Source: SIG622 sp045600125
Lineage (GTDB): Bacteria; Bacillota; Clostridia; Oscillospirales; CAG-382
NCBI GenBank assembly: GCA_045600125.1
Contig: JAZRXH010000061.1
Span: forward strand, 20,090 to 84,089
Direction: 5' to 3'
DNA: 64,000 nt
The stretch's first letter is position 1; every line of letters starts with the position of its first letter. Shown piece by piece: positions 1-9,089 of this stretch. The notes under the pieces are model-generated. The model was given only the letters and a program-made list of their open reading frames with translations, had not been told where the DNA came from and did not search any database. Both the position numbers and the translations under genes were made by a program.

Positions 1-47
1 CAAGATATAAAAGTAACGTAAGCAACATAAGACAAGGAGTGAATTTT

Positions 48-644
48 ATGCTTTGTGAATCCTGTAAAAAGAATAATGCGACCTTCCACTATCACCATTC
101 GGAAAACGGAAATGTCACCGAGACCCATCTCTGCCATGAATGCGCAAAGAAGCTGGGACTTGCCGACAGTGTGACAGGCAGCTTTGAAAACTTCGGAAGC
201 GAGATTCTGGACGACTTCTTCGGAACGAATCCCTTTGCTTCCTTCTTCGGCGAATCGCCGCTTCGCAAGAGCCTTGGCGCCAAGCAGAGGATCTGTCCCT
301 TCTGCGGTATGTCGGAGGCAGAGCTTCTGAAAAACGGCAGAGTCGGCTGTAAGGAGTGCTACTCCACCTTTTCGGATGTCCTGCATTCCATGCTGAAAAA
401 GATGCAGCCCTCTATCGAGTACAAGGGAAAGCTGCCCGGCGAGCATGGCGAGTTTTCAAAGGAAAGAAAACTGGAAAAGCTCCGGGAGGATATGCAGAAA
501 GCCGTGGAGAAGCAGGAATACGAGGAAGCGGCAAAGCTGCGTGACGCCATCCGTATGCTTGAAAACAGCGCAGATGACACAAAAGACAGGGAAGACGGAA
601 AAGACGTCAAAAATGACGGCGAAAAGCCGGGCAATGCTTCTTGA
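48..644 (+). CDS. mcsA: McsA, zinc-binding activator of the McsB arginine kinase
   Basis: 198 aa. McsA activates the protein-arginine kinase McsB and so helps mark misfolded proteins for ClpC. Cys pairs of the CxxC type lie near the N terminus (CESC, CHEC) and again in the middle (CPFC, CKEC), giving two treble-clef-like zinc sites. A UVR-type helical hairpin lies near residues 138-170, followed by a charged tail. The ATG at 48 is preferred over the in-frame GTG at 39, because the AAGGAG at 34-39 sits 8 nt upstream of the ATG and overlaps the GTG. It is first of mcsA-mcsB-clpC; in Firmicutes the repressor gene ctsR usually precedes it and may lie just outside the window. Confidence 0.93.
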   Translation: MLCESCKKNNATFHYHHSENGNVTETHLCHECAKKLGLADSVTGSFENFGSEILDDFFGTNPFASFFGESPLRKSLGAKQRICPFCGMSEAELLKNGRVGCKECYSTFSDVLHSMLKKMQPSIEYKGKLPGEHGEFSKERKLEKLREDMQKAVEKQEYEEAAKLRDAIRMLENSADDTKDREDGKDVKNDGEKPGNAS

Positions 645-672
645 CGGTAGATGCAAAGGAGTGTGACAGGAT

Positions 673-1698
673 ATGAAATGGTATAATTCTTCTGTAAATG
701 CGGATAATCTTTCCGGCGTGGTGGTCAGCTCGAGAGTAAGACTTGCGAGAAACCTTGAGGAATATCCCTTTTCGCCGAAGCTCTCGGAGGAAAGAAAGGC
801 AAAGATGATTGCCGACGTCCGGGATGCCTTCACGAAATACGGCACCGATATGTACAACTACGTGGATATGAGCGCCAAGACCGACGCCGAGAAGCAGTGC
901 CTTGTGGAGGAGCATCTCATCAGCCCGGATTTTGCAAGGGCGCCCTCTTCCGATAAGAGGATGCTGGTCTACGACGAAAACGGCAGTATTTCGGTCATGG
1001 TGGGGGAGGAGGATCACATCCGCATCCAGGCGGTACGGAGCGGCTTTGCTCTTGAGGAAGCGTTCAAGGCTGCCGGAAAGACCGATGAAGTGCTGCAGAA
1101 GGGACTGCGCTTTGCCTTTGACGAAAAGCTGGGCTATCTGACCTGCTGTCCCTCCAACACGGGCACCGGCATGAGAGCCTCGGTAATGCTGCATCTTCCC
1201 ATGCTGACGAGAAATAATTACATGAAGTCGGTCGTCGAGTACTGCACAAGGCTCGGTCTTACGGTGCGGGGCTTCTACGGCGAAGGCAGCGAGGCGCTGG
1301 GCGAGCTGTATCAGATCTCCAATCAGATCACCCTCGGCATCTCGGAGGAGGATACCCTGCAGAGGCTTTCCGAAGCGGTAAATAAGATCGCCGCCAAGGA
1401 AAACAGCCTTCGTGAGAAGATCAAAAGCGACAAGGACGCCGAGGATAAGCTCTGGCGCTCCTACGGCATCCTCACCAACGCAAGGAAGCTGTCCACAAGT
1501 GAATTCCTCGGCTTCTGGTCGGACGTGATGCTCGGCGTGAACACGGGGATCGTTGACACGGCGAAGGACAGAAACTTTTTGCAGCTTCTGGTGGAATCCA
1601 TGCCGGCACACGTTGCAAGAAGCAGCGAAGCGGCAAAGGATGCCGAGGTACGGGACGCTCTTCGTGCCGACCGGATCCGGAACTTCTTTACGGCATAA
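673..1698 (+). CDS. mcsB: McsB protein arginine kinase
   Basis: 341 aa, the usual length for McsB. It is an ATP:guanido phosphotransferase that phosphorylates arginines on proteins, a degradation tag read by ClpC-ClpP. The N-terminal block SSRVRLARN and the later CPSNTGTGMRAS block are family hallmarks that form the nucleotide and guanidino binding site. AAGGAG at 656-661 serves the ATG at 673. The gene starts 28 nt after mcsA and is followed by clpC, so the three are very probably co-transcribed. Confidence 0.95.
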   Translation: MKWYNSSVNADNLSGVVVSSRVRLARNLEEYPFSPKLSEERKAKMIADVRDAFTKYGTDMYNYVDMSAKTDAEKQCLVEEHLISPDFARAPSSDKRMLVYDENGSISVMVGEEDHIRIQAVRSGFALEEAFKAAGKTDEVLQKGLRFAFDEKLGYLTCCPSNTGTGMRASVMLHLPMLTRNNYMKSVVEYCTRLGLTVRGFYGEGSEALGELYQISNQITLGISEEDTLQRLSEAVNKIAAKENSLREKIKSDKDAEDKLWRSYGILTNARKLSTSEFLGFWSDVMLGVNTGIVDTAKDRNFLQLLVESMPAHVARSSEAAKDAEVRDALRADRIRNFFTA

Positions 1699-1754
1699 AG
1701 CAGCTCCTTTGACAGAGCTTTAGCATTGACAGATACGGAAGGATGTTGAGATAT

Positions 1755-4364
1755 ATGAAAAGATTTACGACGAACGCCGCTGCGGCAATCAAGGCGGCGC
1801 AGAAGGCCGCCGAGGAGCTGGGGCACAGCTACATCGGCAGCGAGCATCTGCTTCTCGGACTGCTTGCCCGGAACGATTCGGTGGCGGCAAGGCTCCTTAC
1901 CGAAAGCGGCGTGACATACGATAAAGTGAAAGAAGCCGTCATCGAATATTCCGGAGAGGGTGACAAGTCCGCCTTCGATGCGCCGGAGCCCACCCCGAGA
2001 ACCAATAAGATCATCGCCAACACGGCGATCATGGCGGATTCCACGGGACAGAGCTTTGTCGGCACCGAGCATCTCCTTATGGCGATCCTCGTGGAGAACG
2101 ACTCGATGGCATGCAAGATCATCCGGGATCTCGGCTGTGAGCCCAAAGGACTGTTTGCCAAAGCAAAGGGGCAGGGCGCCGGCTTTTACGGCTCCTTTGG
2201 TAAAGACCCCGATGCGCAGGACGGCGACGGAGCCTATACCGAGGCGGGAGAAAATACCCGCAGGAACGGAAAAACCAAGACCCCGGAGCTCGACAAATAC
2301 GGTACGGATCTTACGGCGCTTGCCTCGAAGGGAAAGATCGATCCCGTCATCGGAAGAGAAAACGAGACCGACCGGGTCATCCAGATCCTTTCGAGAAGGA
2401 CGAAAAACAATCCCTGCCTCATCGGCGAGCCCGGCGTCGGTAAGACCGCCGTGGCAGAGGGGCTTGCTCTGCGCATCGTCAGCGGAAACGTGCCCGAGAC
2501 CGTGCAGGGCAAGCGTGTCGTGGCGCTGGATATTGCGGGAATGCTGGCGGGAACCAAGTACAGAGGCGAGTTCGAGGATCGGATCAAGGCGGTCATGAAC
2601 GAGCTGAAAAATGCGCAGGACGTGATCCTCTTTATCGACGAGATCCACAACATCGTGGGAGCGGGAGCCTCGGAGGGCGCCATGGACGCCGCCAATATCC
2701 TGAAGCCCGCTCTTTCAAGAGGTGAGATCCGGGTCATCGGCGCAACCACCATCGACGAGTACCGGAAGTACATCGAAAAGGACGCCGCTCTCGAAAGACG
2801 TTTCGGCTCGGTCACCATTGACGAGCCCTCTCCCGAGGAAGCCGTCGGCATCCTTACGGGACTCCGCGACAAGTACGAGGAGCACCACAAGGTGCAGATC
2901 ACCGACGAGGCGATAAGGGCTGCGGTGAATATGTCGGTGCGCTACATCAACGACCGGTTCCTCCCGGATAAGGCGATCGACCTTATCGACGAGACCTCCG
3001 CACGGGTGCGTCTGCACAACGGTACCAGCCCCGCCAATGTCCGTGCCATTGAAAAAAGACTTGCCGAAGTCAAAAAAGAAAAGGAAGCGGCGGTGCGCTC
3101 TCAGCGCTTTGAGGACGCCGGAAAGCTCCACACCGAAGAGAAGGAGCTTCTTGAAAAACTCAAAACCGAAAAAGAGGCGTGGGAAAAGGGCAAGAGCGAG
3201 AACAGACCCAAGATCCTTGCCGAGGACATCGCCGACACCGTTACCGGCATCACCGGCATCCCCGTCAATAAGCTGGCAAACGAGGAATCCGCAAAGCTCC
3301 TCGGACTTGCCGACACTTTAAGAAAGCGCGTCATCGGGCAGGACGAAGCGGTGGACGTGGTGGCAAGAGCCGTAAGGCGCGGACGTATGGGACTGAAAGA
3401 CCCTAAACGTCCGCAGGGCTCCTTCATTTTCGCAGGTCCCACCGGCGTCGGCAAGACCGAGCTTTCCAAGGCGCTCGCCGAAGCCGTGTTCGGGGACGAG
3501 AACGCCATGATCCGTATCGATATGTCGGAATATATGGAAAAGCACAGCGTTTCCAAGCTCATCGGCGCTCCTCCCGGATACGTTGGCTTTGATGATGCGG
3601 GACAGCTCACCGAAAAGATCCGCCGCAAGCCCTACAGCGTGGTGCTCTTCGACGAGATCGAAAAGGCGCACCCGGACGTCTTCAACCTCATGCTTCAGAT
3701 CCTTGACGACGGACAGCTGACCGACAGCCACGGCAGAAAGGTGGACTTCAGGAATTCCATCATCATCATGACCTCGAACCTCGGCTCCTCAAGCATTTCC
3801 GAACCGAGAAGACTGGGCTTCTCCGCCGTAAACGAAGAAAAGGCGGAGGCGGACAGAACAAGAGAAACGGTGATGAACGCTCTCCGTGAGAACTTCCGAC
3901 CGGAATTTCTGAACCGTATCGACGAGATCGTGGTGTTCCGAAAGCTCAATGCCGAGGACATCGGGAAAATCGCCGGGATTATGCTCAGTGAGATTGCCGG
4001 AAGAATTGAAAAACTGGGCGTAAAGATCCGCTTTACCGATGCGCTCGTTTCCTCCCTTGCCAAGACCGGATTTGATCCCGTGTACGGCGCAAGACCTCTT
4101 CGCCGTGCTATCCAGCGCCGCATCGAGGACTCCTTCTCCACAGAGCTTCTGGAGGGACACATCAAGGCGCAGGATAACGTCGAGTGCGGGATCGGCAGCG
4201 ACGGCGAAGTCACCTACACCGTGATCGGTGAAGCGGTTGAGGACTCTGCAAAGCCGGATAAAGCCGGAAAGGGTGAAGAACCGGTAAAAGCAGAAGAAAC
4301 CGAAAAGTCCGAAACCGCCGAAAACGGTGAAAACTCCGAAAAGCCGGAGAAGGGCGACAAATAA
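1755..4364 (+). CDS. clpC: ClpC AAA+ unfoldase, ATPase subunit of the Clp protease
   Basis: 869 aa from the preferred start. Two Clp_N repeats (about 1-145) bind adaptors and phosphoarginine. The first AAA+ module carries Walker A GEPGVGKT near residue 225, a UVR-like coiled segment lies near 447-470, and the second AAA+ module carries GPTGVGKT near residue 560 with the D2-small domain after it. An in-frame ATG at 1743 overlaps the GGAAGGA Shine-Dalgarno at 1737-1743, so the ATG at 1755 is chosen. The last ~45 residues are a low-complexity Lys/Glu/Ala/Pro tail, longer than in typical ClpC and probably disordered. It ends the mcsA-mcsB-clpC unit just before a strong terminator. Confidence 0.96.
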   Translation: MKRFTTNAAAAIKAAQKAAEELGHSYIGSEHLLLGLLARNDSVAARLLTESGVTYDKVKEAVIEYSGEGDKSAFDAPEPTPRTNKIIANTAIMADSTGQSFVGTEHLLMAILVENDSMACKIIRDLGCEPKGLFAKAKGQGAGFYGSFGKDPDAQDGDGAYTEAGENTRRNGKTKTPELDKYGTDLTALASKGKIDPVIGRENETDRVIQILSRRTKNNPCLIGEPGVGKTAVAEGLALRIVSGNVPETVQGKRVVALDIAGMLAGTKYRGEFEDRIKAVMNELKNAQDVILFIDEIHNIVGAGASEGAMDAANILKPALSRGEIRVIGATTIDEYRKYIEKDAALERRFGSVTIDEPSPEEAVGILTGLRDKYEEHHKVQITDEAIRAAVNMSVRYINDRFLPDKAIDLIDETSARVRLHNGTSPANVRAIEKRLAEVKKEKEAAVRSQRFEDAGKLHTEEKELLEKLKTEKEAWEKGKSENRPKILAEDIADTVTGITGIPVNKLANEESAKLLGLADTLRKRVIGQDEAVDVVARAVRRGRMGLKDPKRPQGSFIFAGPTGVGKTELSKALAEAVFGDENAMIRIDMSEYMEKHSVSKLIGAPPGYVGFDDAGQLTEKIRRKPYSVVLFDEIEKAHPDVFNLMLQILDDGQLTDSHGRKVDFRNSIIIMTSNLGSSSISEPRRLGFSAVNEEKAEADRTRETVMNALRENFRPEFLNRIDEIVVFRKLNAEDIGKIAGIMLSEIAGRIEKLGVKIRFTDALVSSLAKTGFDPVYGARPLRRAIQRRIEDSFSTELLEGHIKAQDNVECGIGSDGEVTYTVIGEAVEDSAKPDKAGKGEEPVKAEETEKSETAENGENSEKPEKGDK

Positions 4365-4378
4365 ATAAGTAAGCGAAG

Positions 4379-4413
4379 ATGCGGTATTCCGTAAAGACGA
4401 ATACCGCATTTTT
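4379..4413 (+). terminator. Intrinsic terminator after clpC
   Basis: Perfect 11-bp stem (ATGCGGTATTC, 4379-4389, with its complement at 4399-4409), 9-nt loop and a run of T at 4409-4413. Confidence 0.9.
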
Positions 4414-4434
4414 CCGAGTGTTTACATATTTGTG

Positions 4435-4463
4435 TTGCTTTTTAGTGAAAACTATGGTATATT
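4435..4463 (+). promoter_or_regulatory. Sigma-A-type promoter for the parvulin gene
   Basis: TTGCTT (4435-4440), 17-bp spacer, TATATT (4458-4463), about 50 nt before the start codon at 4516 and directly after the clpC terminator. Confidence 0.7.
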
Positions 4464-4515
4464 GAATCGTCTGTGTAAGCAGGTAATATTTTACAGTCTG
4501 AAAGGAATTTACGAA

Positions 4516-5268
4516 ATGGATATCGGAGCAAAGCCTCTGGCTAAAGTGGGAAACGTCGTGATTACCGAAGCCGACGTGGAAGAAACCATCATACAGCTCG
4601 GCGCAAAGGGCGAGCAGTACAGAAGTCCCGAAGGAATGAAGGCTGTCCTCGAACAGCTCATCAACAAGAACCTCCTTCTCGCCGAAGCAAAAAAGAACCT
4701 TTATGAGTACGACCCCGCCTTCAAGGCACAGCTCGGCAAAATCAAAGACGAGATGCTTGCCAACTTCGCCATTGAAAAGGCGATCGCCGGCGTGACCGTC
4801 ACCGACGCCGAGGTCAGAAAGTTCTACGACGACAATGCGGATAAGCTGGTCGCCGAGGAATCGGTGAACGCCAGCCACATCCTCGTGGAAACCGAGGAGA
4901 AGGCAAACGAGATCCTTGCCGAGATCAAGGCGGGCAAAATTTCCTTTGAGGACGCCGCAAAGAAGTACAGCTCCTGCCCCTCCTCCGCACAGGGCGGCAA
5001 TCTCGGCGATTTCACAAGAGGTCAGATGGTGCCGGAGTTCGACAAAGCCGTCTTTGAAATGACCGAGGGCGAGATTACCGACGCTCCCGTCCGGACCCAG
5101 TTCGGCTACCATATCATAAAACTCAATAAGAAGAACGAAAAGAAGACCTACGCCTTCGAGGATATCAAGGATCAGCTCAAAGGTAAGGTCCTCTCGGATA
5201 AGCAGCAGGCGGCATACGCTTCCAAGCTCAATCAGCTGAAGATTCTTTTCCCGGTGGACATGCTTTGA
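4516..5268 (+). CDS. Parvulin-type peptidyl-prolyl cis-trans isomerase, cytoplasmic
   Basis: 250 aa. An N-terminal SurA/PrsA-like helical segment is followed by a rotamase domain (about 119-205) with the family blocks SHILV, GGNLGDF, VPEFDKAVF and GYHIIKL. It should catalyse prolyl isomerisation and act as a chaperone. The ATG at 4516 follows AAAGGAA; an upstream in-frame ATG at 4432 would lie before the -10 box and is rejected. No signal peptide or lipobox is present, unlike PrsA foldases, so it is predicted to be cytosolic, which suits its place beside clpC. It has its own promoter. Confidence 0.88.
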   Translation: MDIGAKPLAKVGNVVITEADVEETIIQLGAKGEQYRSPEGMKAVLEQLINKNLLLAEAKKNLYEYDPAFKAQLGKIKDEMLANFAIEKAIAGVTVTDAEVRKFYDDNADKLVAEESVNASHILVETEEKANEILAEIKAGKISFEDAAKKYSSCPSSAQGGNLGDFTRGQMVPEFDKAVFEMTEGEITDAPVRTQFGYHIIKLNKKNEKKTYAFEDIKDQLKGKVLSDKQQAAYASKLNQLKILFPVDML

Positions 5269-5319
5269 TAAACCGGGGCTTCTTCGCCGCCTTCCGTACA
5301 GGAGAACAGAGACTTCTTT

Positions 5320-5853
5320 ATGAACGATAAGCTTAAGAAAAACGGTTTGTTTTATGCTTCGCTCTTTTGCACCGCTGCCGTCTGTGTCGCCATCTTCTGC
5401 TTCTCCGCACAGAATGCCGAGGAGTCGAGCGGCGTCAGCGTGGGCTTCACCGAAAAACTCCTTGCTCTCTTCGGTGAAAAAGGGGAGAGCCTGAGGGAAA
5501 TTGCCAAGGCTATCGACGGCATTATACGAAAGGCGGCGCATTTTTCGATTTATGCGGCGCTGGGCTTCTTTGCGGGCTTTTCCGCCTATTTCAAAAAGAA
5601 CGGCGGGACGTTTTGCGTAAAGAATAAGTCCTCCGTTTTTTGCACGATGCTCGCGGTTCCTCTTCCTTTCTGCGTACTGTATGCCGTAAGCGACGAATTC
5701 CACCAGTATTTCGTGGAGGGACGTGCGTGCCGTCTGACCGACGTTCTCATTGACTCATCCGGAGCACTCTGCGGCGTCTGTGCGGGCTTTCTTCTGCTCC
5801 TTTTGATTTCTCTTCTCCTTCAGAAGAGAAGGCGGAAGAGCAAAGGGAAATAA
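5320..5853 (+). CDS. VanZ-like family membrane protein
   Basis: 177 aa with several hydrophobic segments: an N-terminal helix near 10-30, one near 70-90, one near 105-125, and the C-terminal helix near 145-170. The VanZ-family signatures are visible: SAQNAEESS after the first helix, RKAAHFSIYAALG in the middle, and DEFHQYFVEGRACRLTDVLID near the end. VanZ from enterococcal elements confers low-level teicoplanin resistance; the role of chromosomal relatives is unknown. The Shine-Dalgarno is weak and distant (AGGAGA about 15 nt upstream). It lies 51 nt after the parvulin gene and may be read from that promoter. Confidence 0.85.
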   Translation: MNDKLKKNGLFYASLFCTAAVCVAIFCFSAQNAEESSGVSVGFTEKLLALFGEKGESLREIAKAIDGIIRKAAHFSIYAALGFFAGFSAYFKKNGGTFCVKNKSSVFCTMLAVPLPFCVLYAVSDEFHQYFVEGRACRLTDVLIDSSGALCGVCAGFLLLLLISLLLQKRRRKSKGK

Positions 5854-5895
5854 TAAGCGTCTAAACTGTCAAAAATATCAAAAATATCAAAATAA

Positions 5896-5927
5896 CGGTG
5901 CAGAGAGCTTTTTCTGCACCGCTATTT
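5896..5927 (+). terminator. Intrinsic terminator after the VanZ-like gene
   Basis: Stem CGGTGCAGA (5896-5904) with TCTGCACCG (5913-5921), 8-nt loop, then CTATTTTTG. It separates the plus-strand unit from the convergent deacetylase gene. Confidence 0.85.
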
Positions 5928-5962
5928 TTGTGTTTTCTGAATAACGTAACGCTTTTCAACCG

Positions 5963-7420
5963 TTATGCTGCGTTCATAAGCTCCGACACCGTGACGAATT
6001 CATATCCCATATCCCGGAGTTTCGGAAGAAGAAGACGGAGAGCGGCGGGGGTGGGACTTTCCTTTGCATCAAAATCGTGAAAAAGAATGATATCGCCGTC
6101 GCAAAGCCCCTCCATCACCGTCCCGACGACTTCTTCCACCGAAGGGTTTGCCCAGTCCCGTGTATCCTGCCGCCAGGACCACAGCACCGCCGTACAGCCG
6201 TTTTCGGCTGTTTTTTCAACGAGTGCATTGTTCAGATAGCCTCCCGGCGGACGGAAAAGAACGGGAGGCTTTCCGGTGATTTCGGCAAGAACCGTTTGCG
6301 TCTTTTCGATCTCTTCGCCGTACTTTTCCGGAGAGAGCTTCCGCATATTCGGGTGTGAGTAGGTGTGGTTCCCGATCTCGTGCCCTCTCGCCGATTCTTC
6401 TTTGACGATCTCCGGGTACCTTTCGGCATTTTCACCGATCAGAAAGAAGGTCGCCTTTGCATCGTATTCATCGAGAATGCCGAGAATTTCCTCGGTATAC
6501 TGCTTCCCGGGACCGTCGTCAAAGGTCAGAGCGATCTTGCCGGGAGCGCCTCGGTTGGCTACGATGACGTGACTGTTTCCGTCCTCATAGGTGTAATCGC
6601 TGATCTTGCCCGCCGCTTCGGCTTTGTCGGCGCAGCTTCCGTTTTCCGTTTTTCCGAATTCATCCAGCCTTTTGAAAATATACCCGTCGGCTTTCAGCGT
6701 TTTGATAAGATCGCTCATGATCGCCGCATTGGTGGCGGAGGTCGGGTGGAGAAGCAGCACACAGCCGGGATGGATTCTTGAGAGAAGCAGTGATTTTGCT
6801 TTTTCGGGGTCCGGCTGTTTCTTGTTGTCCCAATCGGCATAGGCAAGGGACCAAAAGACCGTTTTATACCCGAGCGCCTTTGCCGTTTCAAGATTCAGCC
6901 GTGAATAGGCTCCTTCGGGCGGACGGTAGTATTTCGCCATCTCAAGTCCGAGAGTCTCCCGCAGGATGTCCTCGTTGTCGGTCAGTTCTTTCCGGAAGAC
7001 TTCTTTATCCGTCACTTCCGACATATTCCGGTGCGATTTTGTATGGTTGCATAAAAGATGCCCTTCGTCGTGCATCCGAAGAACAAGCTCCGGCACCGAC
7101 CTTGCCACATTGGGCAGAAGGAAAAAGGCGCCCGGCACGTTTTCTTCCTGAAGCACGTCAAGGATCTTTTCGATATTTCCGTTTTCGTATCCGGCGTCAA
7201 AGGTCAGATAGACGGACTTTTCCCCGCTGCCGTCAAGGACGATCACGTCGTTTTCCGAAAGGAAGGCGGCGTCCTCGGGAAGAAGCGGCGCCTCGCCGTG
7301 ACTTCTGTATTGAAGATACCAGTTTTTTTCGCCTTGAGCAAAAACAGACGAAGGATATACAAATAGCAGCGCATATATGCAAACGAATATGCATATCCTG
7401 CGCAGCGCAGTTTTTTTCAT
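5963..7420 (-). CDS. Secreted polysaccharide deacetylase with two NodB domains
   Basis: 485 aa. A signal peptide covers about residues 1-29. The first NodB domain (about 50-235) begins with TFDAGYENG, typical of PdaA-like enzymes that deacetylate muramic acid during spore cortex delta-lactam formation; NHTKSHRNM and YYRPPEGAYS follow. The second domain (about 285-480) has the canonical TFDDGPG, GNHTYSHPNM and RPPGGY motifs plus a late HD block (LFHDFDA). Both metal-binding His/Asp sets appear intact. The ATG at 7420 is preferred: GAGGTG at 7431-7436 is correctly spaced for it, whereas the GTG at 7432 lies inside that Shine-Dalgarno. It is convergent with the VanZ-like gene. Confidence 0.88.
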   Translation of the reverse strand: MKKTALRRICIFVCIYALLFVYPSSVFAQGEKNWYLQYRSHGEAPLLPEDAAFLSENDVIVLDGSGEKSVYLTFDAGYENGNIEKILDVLQEENVPGAFFLLPNVARSVPELVLRMHDEGHLLCNHTKSHRNMSEVTDKEVFRKELTDNEDILRETLGLEMAKYYRPPEGAYSRLNLETAKALGYKTVFWSLAYADWDNKKQPDPEKAKSLLLSRIHPGCVLLLHPTSATNAAIMSDLIKTLKADGYIFKRLDEFGKTENGSCADKAEAAGKISDYTYEDGNSHVIVANRGAPGKIALTFDDGPGKQYTEEILGILDEYDAKATFFLIGENAERYPEIVKEESARGHEIGNHTYSHPNMRKLSPEKYGEEIEKTQTVLAEITGKPPVLFRPPGGYLNNALVEKTAENGCTAVLWSWRQDTRDWANPSVEEVVGTVMEGLCDGDIILFHDFDAKESPTPAALRLLLPKLRDMGYEFVTVSELMNAA

Positions 7421-7569
7421 AGAAAGCTTCACCTCGCTTGCCGCTTTATCATTTGACGGAATGGCTTGAAATATGATTGAAAATTACTGTCAATATATCT
7501 AAATTGTTGGTTTATATTCGGAAAATATTGTAATATCGTACAAAAACAAAGGAATTTCGCAAAAGCCTC

Positions 7570-7598
7570 TTGACAACTGCATAAATATGCAGTATAAT
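7570..7598 (+). promoter_or_regulatory. Consensus promoter of argG
   Basis: TTGACA (7570-7575), exactly 17 bp, TATAAT (7593-7598); both hexamers match the sigma-A consensus. The argG start codon is 58 nt downstream of the -10 box. Confidence 0.92.
7576..7593 (+). promoter_or_regulatory. ArgR-type operator (ARG box) inside the argG promoter spacer
   Basis: The 18-bp sequence ACTGCATAAATATGCAGT fills the -35/-10 spacer and the first base of the -10 box. It is symmetrical except at its two central bases and fits the ArgR/AhrC operator core TGNAT-4W-ATNCA. A weaker half-site (TGCAT at 7602) lies just downstream. ArgR binding here would occlude RNA polymerase in arginine excess. The operator assignment is inference from the motif and the gene it precedes. 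Confidence 0.72.
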
Positions 7599-7655
7599 AG
7601 TTGCATCGTTATAACAAAGCACGCATATGCGTGTAAGAAATATGAGGGATTGAAA

Positions 7656-8924
7656 ATGGATAAGTCTAAGATCAAAAAGGTCGTTCTTGCATACTCGGGA
7701 GGTCTTGACACCTCGATCATCATTCCGTGGCTTAAGGAAAACTACAACAACTGCGAAGTCATCGCCGTTTCCGGCAACGTAGGTCAGGCGGACGAGCTGG
7801 AGGGACTTGAAGAGAAGGCTCGGAAGACCGGCGCTTCCAAGCTTTTCATCGAAGACCTCACCGATGTTTTCGTGGATGAATTCATCGTTCCCACCGTGAA
7901 GGCTGGCGCAAAGTACGAGGAATATATGCTCGGTACCTCCTTCGCCCGTCCCATCATCGCAAAGCGTCTTGTGGAGATCGCTCTCGCCGAGGGCGCCGAC
8001 GCCATCTGCCACGGCTGTACCGGTAAGGGCAACGACCAGGTTCGTTTCGAGCTTGCCATCAAGGCTTTCGCTCCCGATATGCCCATCATCGCTCCCTGGC
8101 GTGAATGGTCCATCAAGTCCCGTGACGAGGAGATTGACTACGCCGAAGCCCACAACGTGCCTCTCAAGATCAACCGTGAGACCAACTACTCCAAGGATAA
8201 AAACCTCTGGCACCTCTCTCACGAGGGTCTCGACCTCGAGGACGCAGGCAACGAGCCTCTTTACGAGAAGGACGGCTTCCTTGAAATGGGCGTTTCTCCC
8301 ATCAAGGCTCCCGATATGCCCACCTATATCACCCTCGACTTCGACAAGGGCTGCCCCGTTGCTCTCAACGGCAAGAAGATGAGCGCCAAGGATATCATCC
8401 TCAAGCTCAACAAGCTGGGCGGCGAAAACGGTATCGGGCTTCTCGACATCGTGGAAAACCGTCTTGTGGGCATGAAGTGCCGCGGCGTGTACGAAACTCC
8501 CGGCGGAGCGATCCTCTACTTCGCTCATAACTACCTCGAAACCATCTGCCTCGACAAGATGACCGCTCACAAGAAGGAAGAACTCGCCATCACCTTCGCA
8601 GAGCTCGTTTACAACGGCCAGTGGTATACGCCTCTCCGTGAAGCCCTCTCCGCTTTCGTGGACAAGACCCAGGAAAGAGTTACCGGTTCCGTAAAGCTCA
8701 AGCTCTACAAGGGCAACATCATTAAGGCGGGCGTATGGAGCGACTATTCGCTCTACTCCGAAGAGATCGCAACCTTCGGCGAGGATGACTGCTACAATCA
8801 GGCTGATTCCGCAGGCTTCATCAACCTCTACGGACTTCCCATCAAGGTGCAGGCGCAGGTCAACGCAAAGCTCGCCGCAAAGCCCGCTAAGAAGGGCTGC
8901 AGGAAGAGCTGCAAGACAAAGTAA
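7656..8924 (+). CDS. argG: Argininosuccinate synthase
   Basis: 422 aa. It condenses citrulline with aspartate using ATP, the penultimate step of arginine synthesis. The N-type PP-loop SGGLDTS is at the N terminus, and family blocks such as CHGCTGKGNDQVRFE follow. The ATG at 7656 is preceded by GAGGG; an in-frame ATG at 7587 would lie between the -35 and -10 boxes and is rejected. The last ~20 residues form a Lys/Cys-rich extension (KKGCRKSCKTK) beyond the usual C terminus, with no known role. It is followed by argH in the same direction. Confidence 0.97.
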   Translation: MDKSKIKKVVLAYSGGLDTSIIIPWLKENYNNCEVIAVSGNVGQADELEGLEEKARKTGASKLFIEDLTDVFVDEFIVPTVKAGAKYEEYMLGTSFARPIIAKRLVEIALAEGADAICHGCTGKGNDQVRFELAIKAFAPDMPIIAPWREWSIKSRDEEIDYAEAHNVPLKINRETNYSKDKNLWHLSHEGLDLEDAGNEPLYEKDGFLEMGVSPIKAPDMPTYITLDFDKGCPVALNGKKMSAKDIILKLNKLGGENGIGLLDIVENRLVGMKCRGVYETPGGAILYFAHNYLETICLDKMTAHKKEELAITFAELVYNGQWYTPLREALSAFVDKTQERVTGSVKLKLYKGNIIKAGVWSDYSLYSEEIATFGEDDCYNQADSAGFINLYGLPIKVQAQVNAKLAAKPAKKGCRKSCKTK

Positions 8925-9007
8925 AAGAATGAATACGAAAGCCGGGTTTTGCAAGGACCGCAAAGCTCGGTTTTCGGTTATTTTCTAAGAGGAGCAGGGC
9001 GGCTTTT

Positions 9008-9050
9008 GAAAATACGGCATTCCCGCCCGGGATGCCGCCGGAGTATTTTT
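9008..9050 (+). terminator. Possible terminator or attenuator between argG and argH
   Basis: Hairpin built on CGGCAT (9015-9020) with ATGCCG (9032-9037) and a CCCG/CGGG inner stem, flanked by AATAC/GTATT, then a T run at 9046-9050. It would reduce argH relative to argG if functional. Confidence 0.45.
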
Positions 9051-9089
9051 AATCATTTACCGAAAGACAAAAAAGATAAGGAGATTTAT

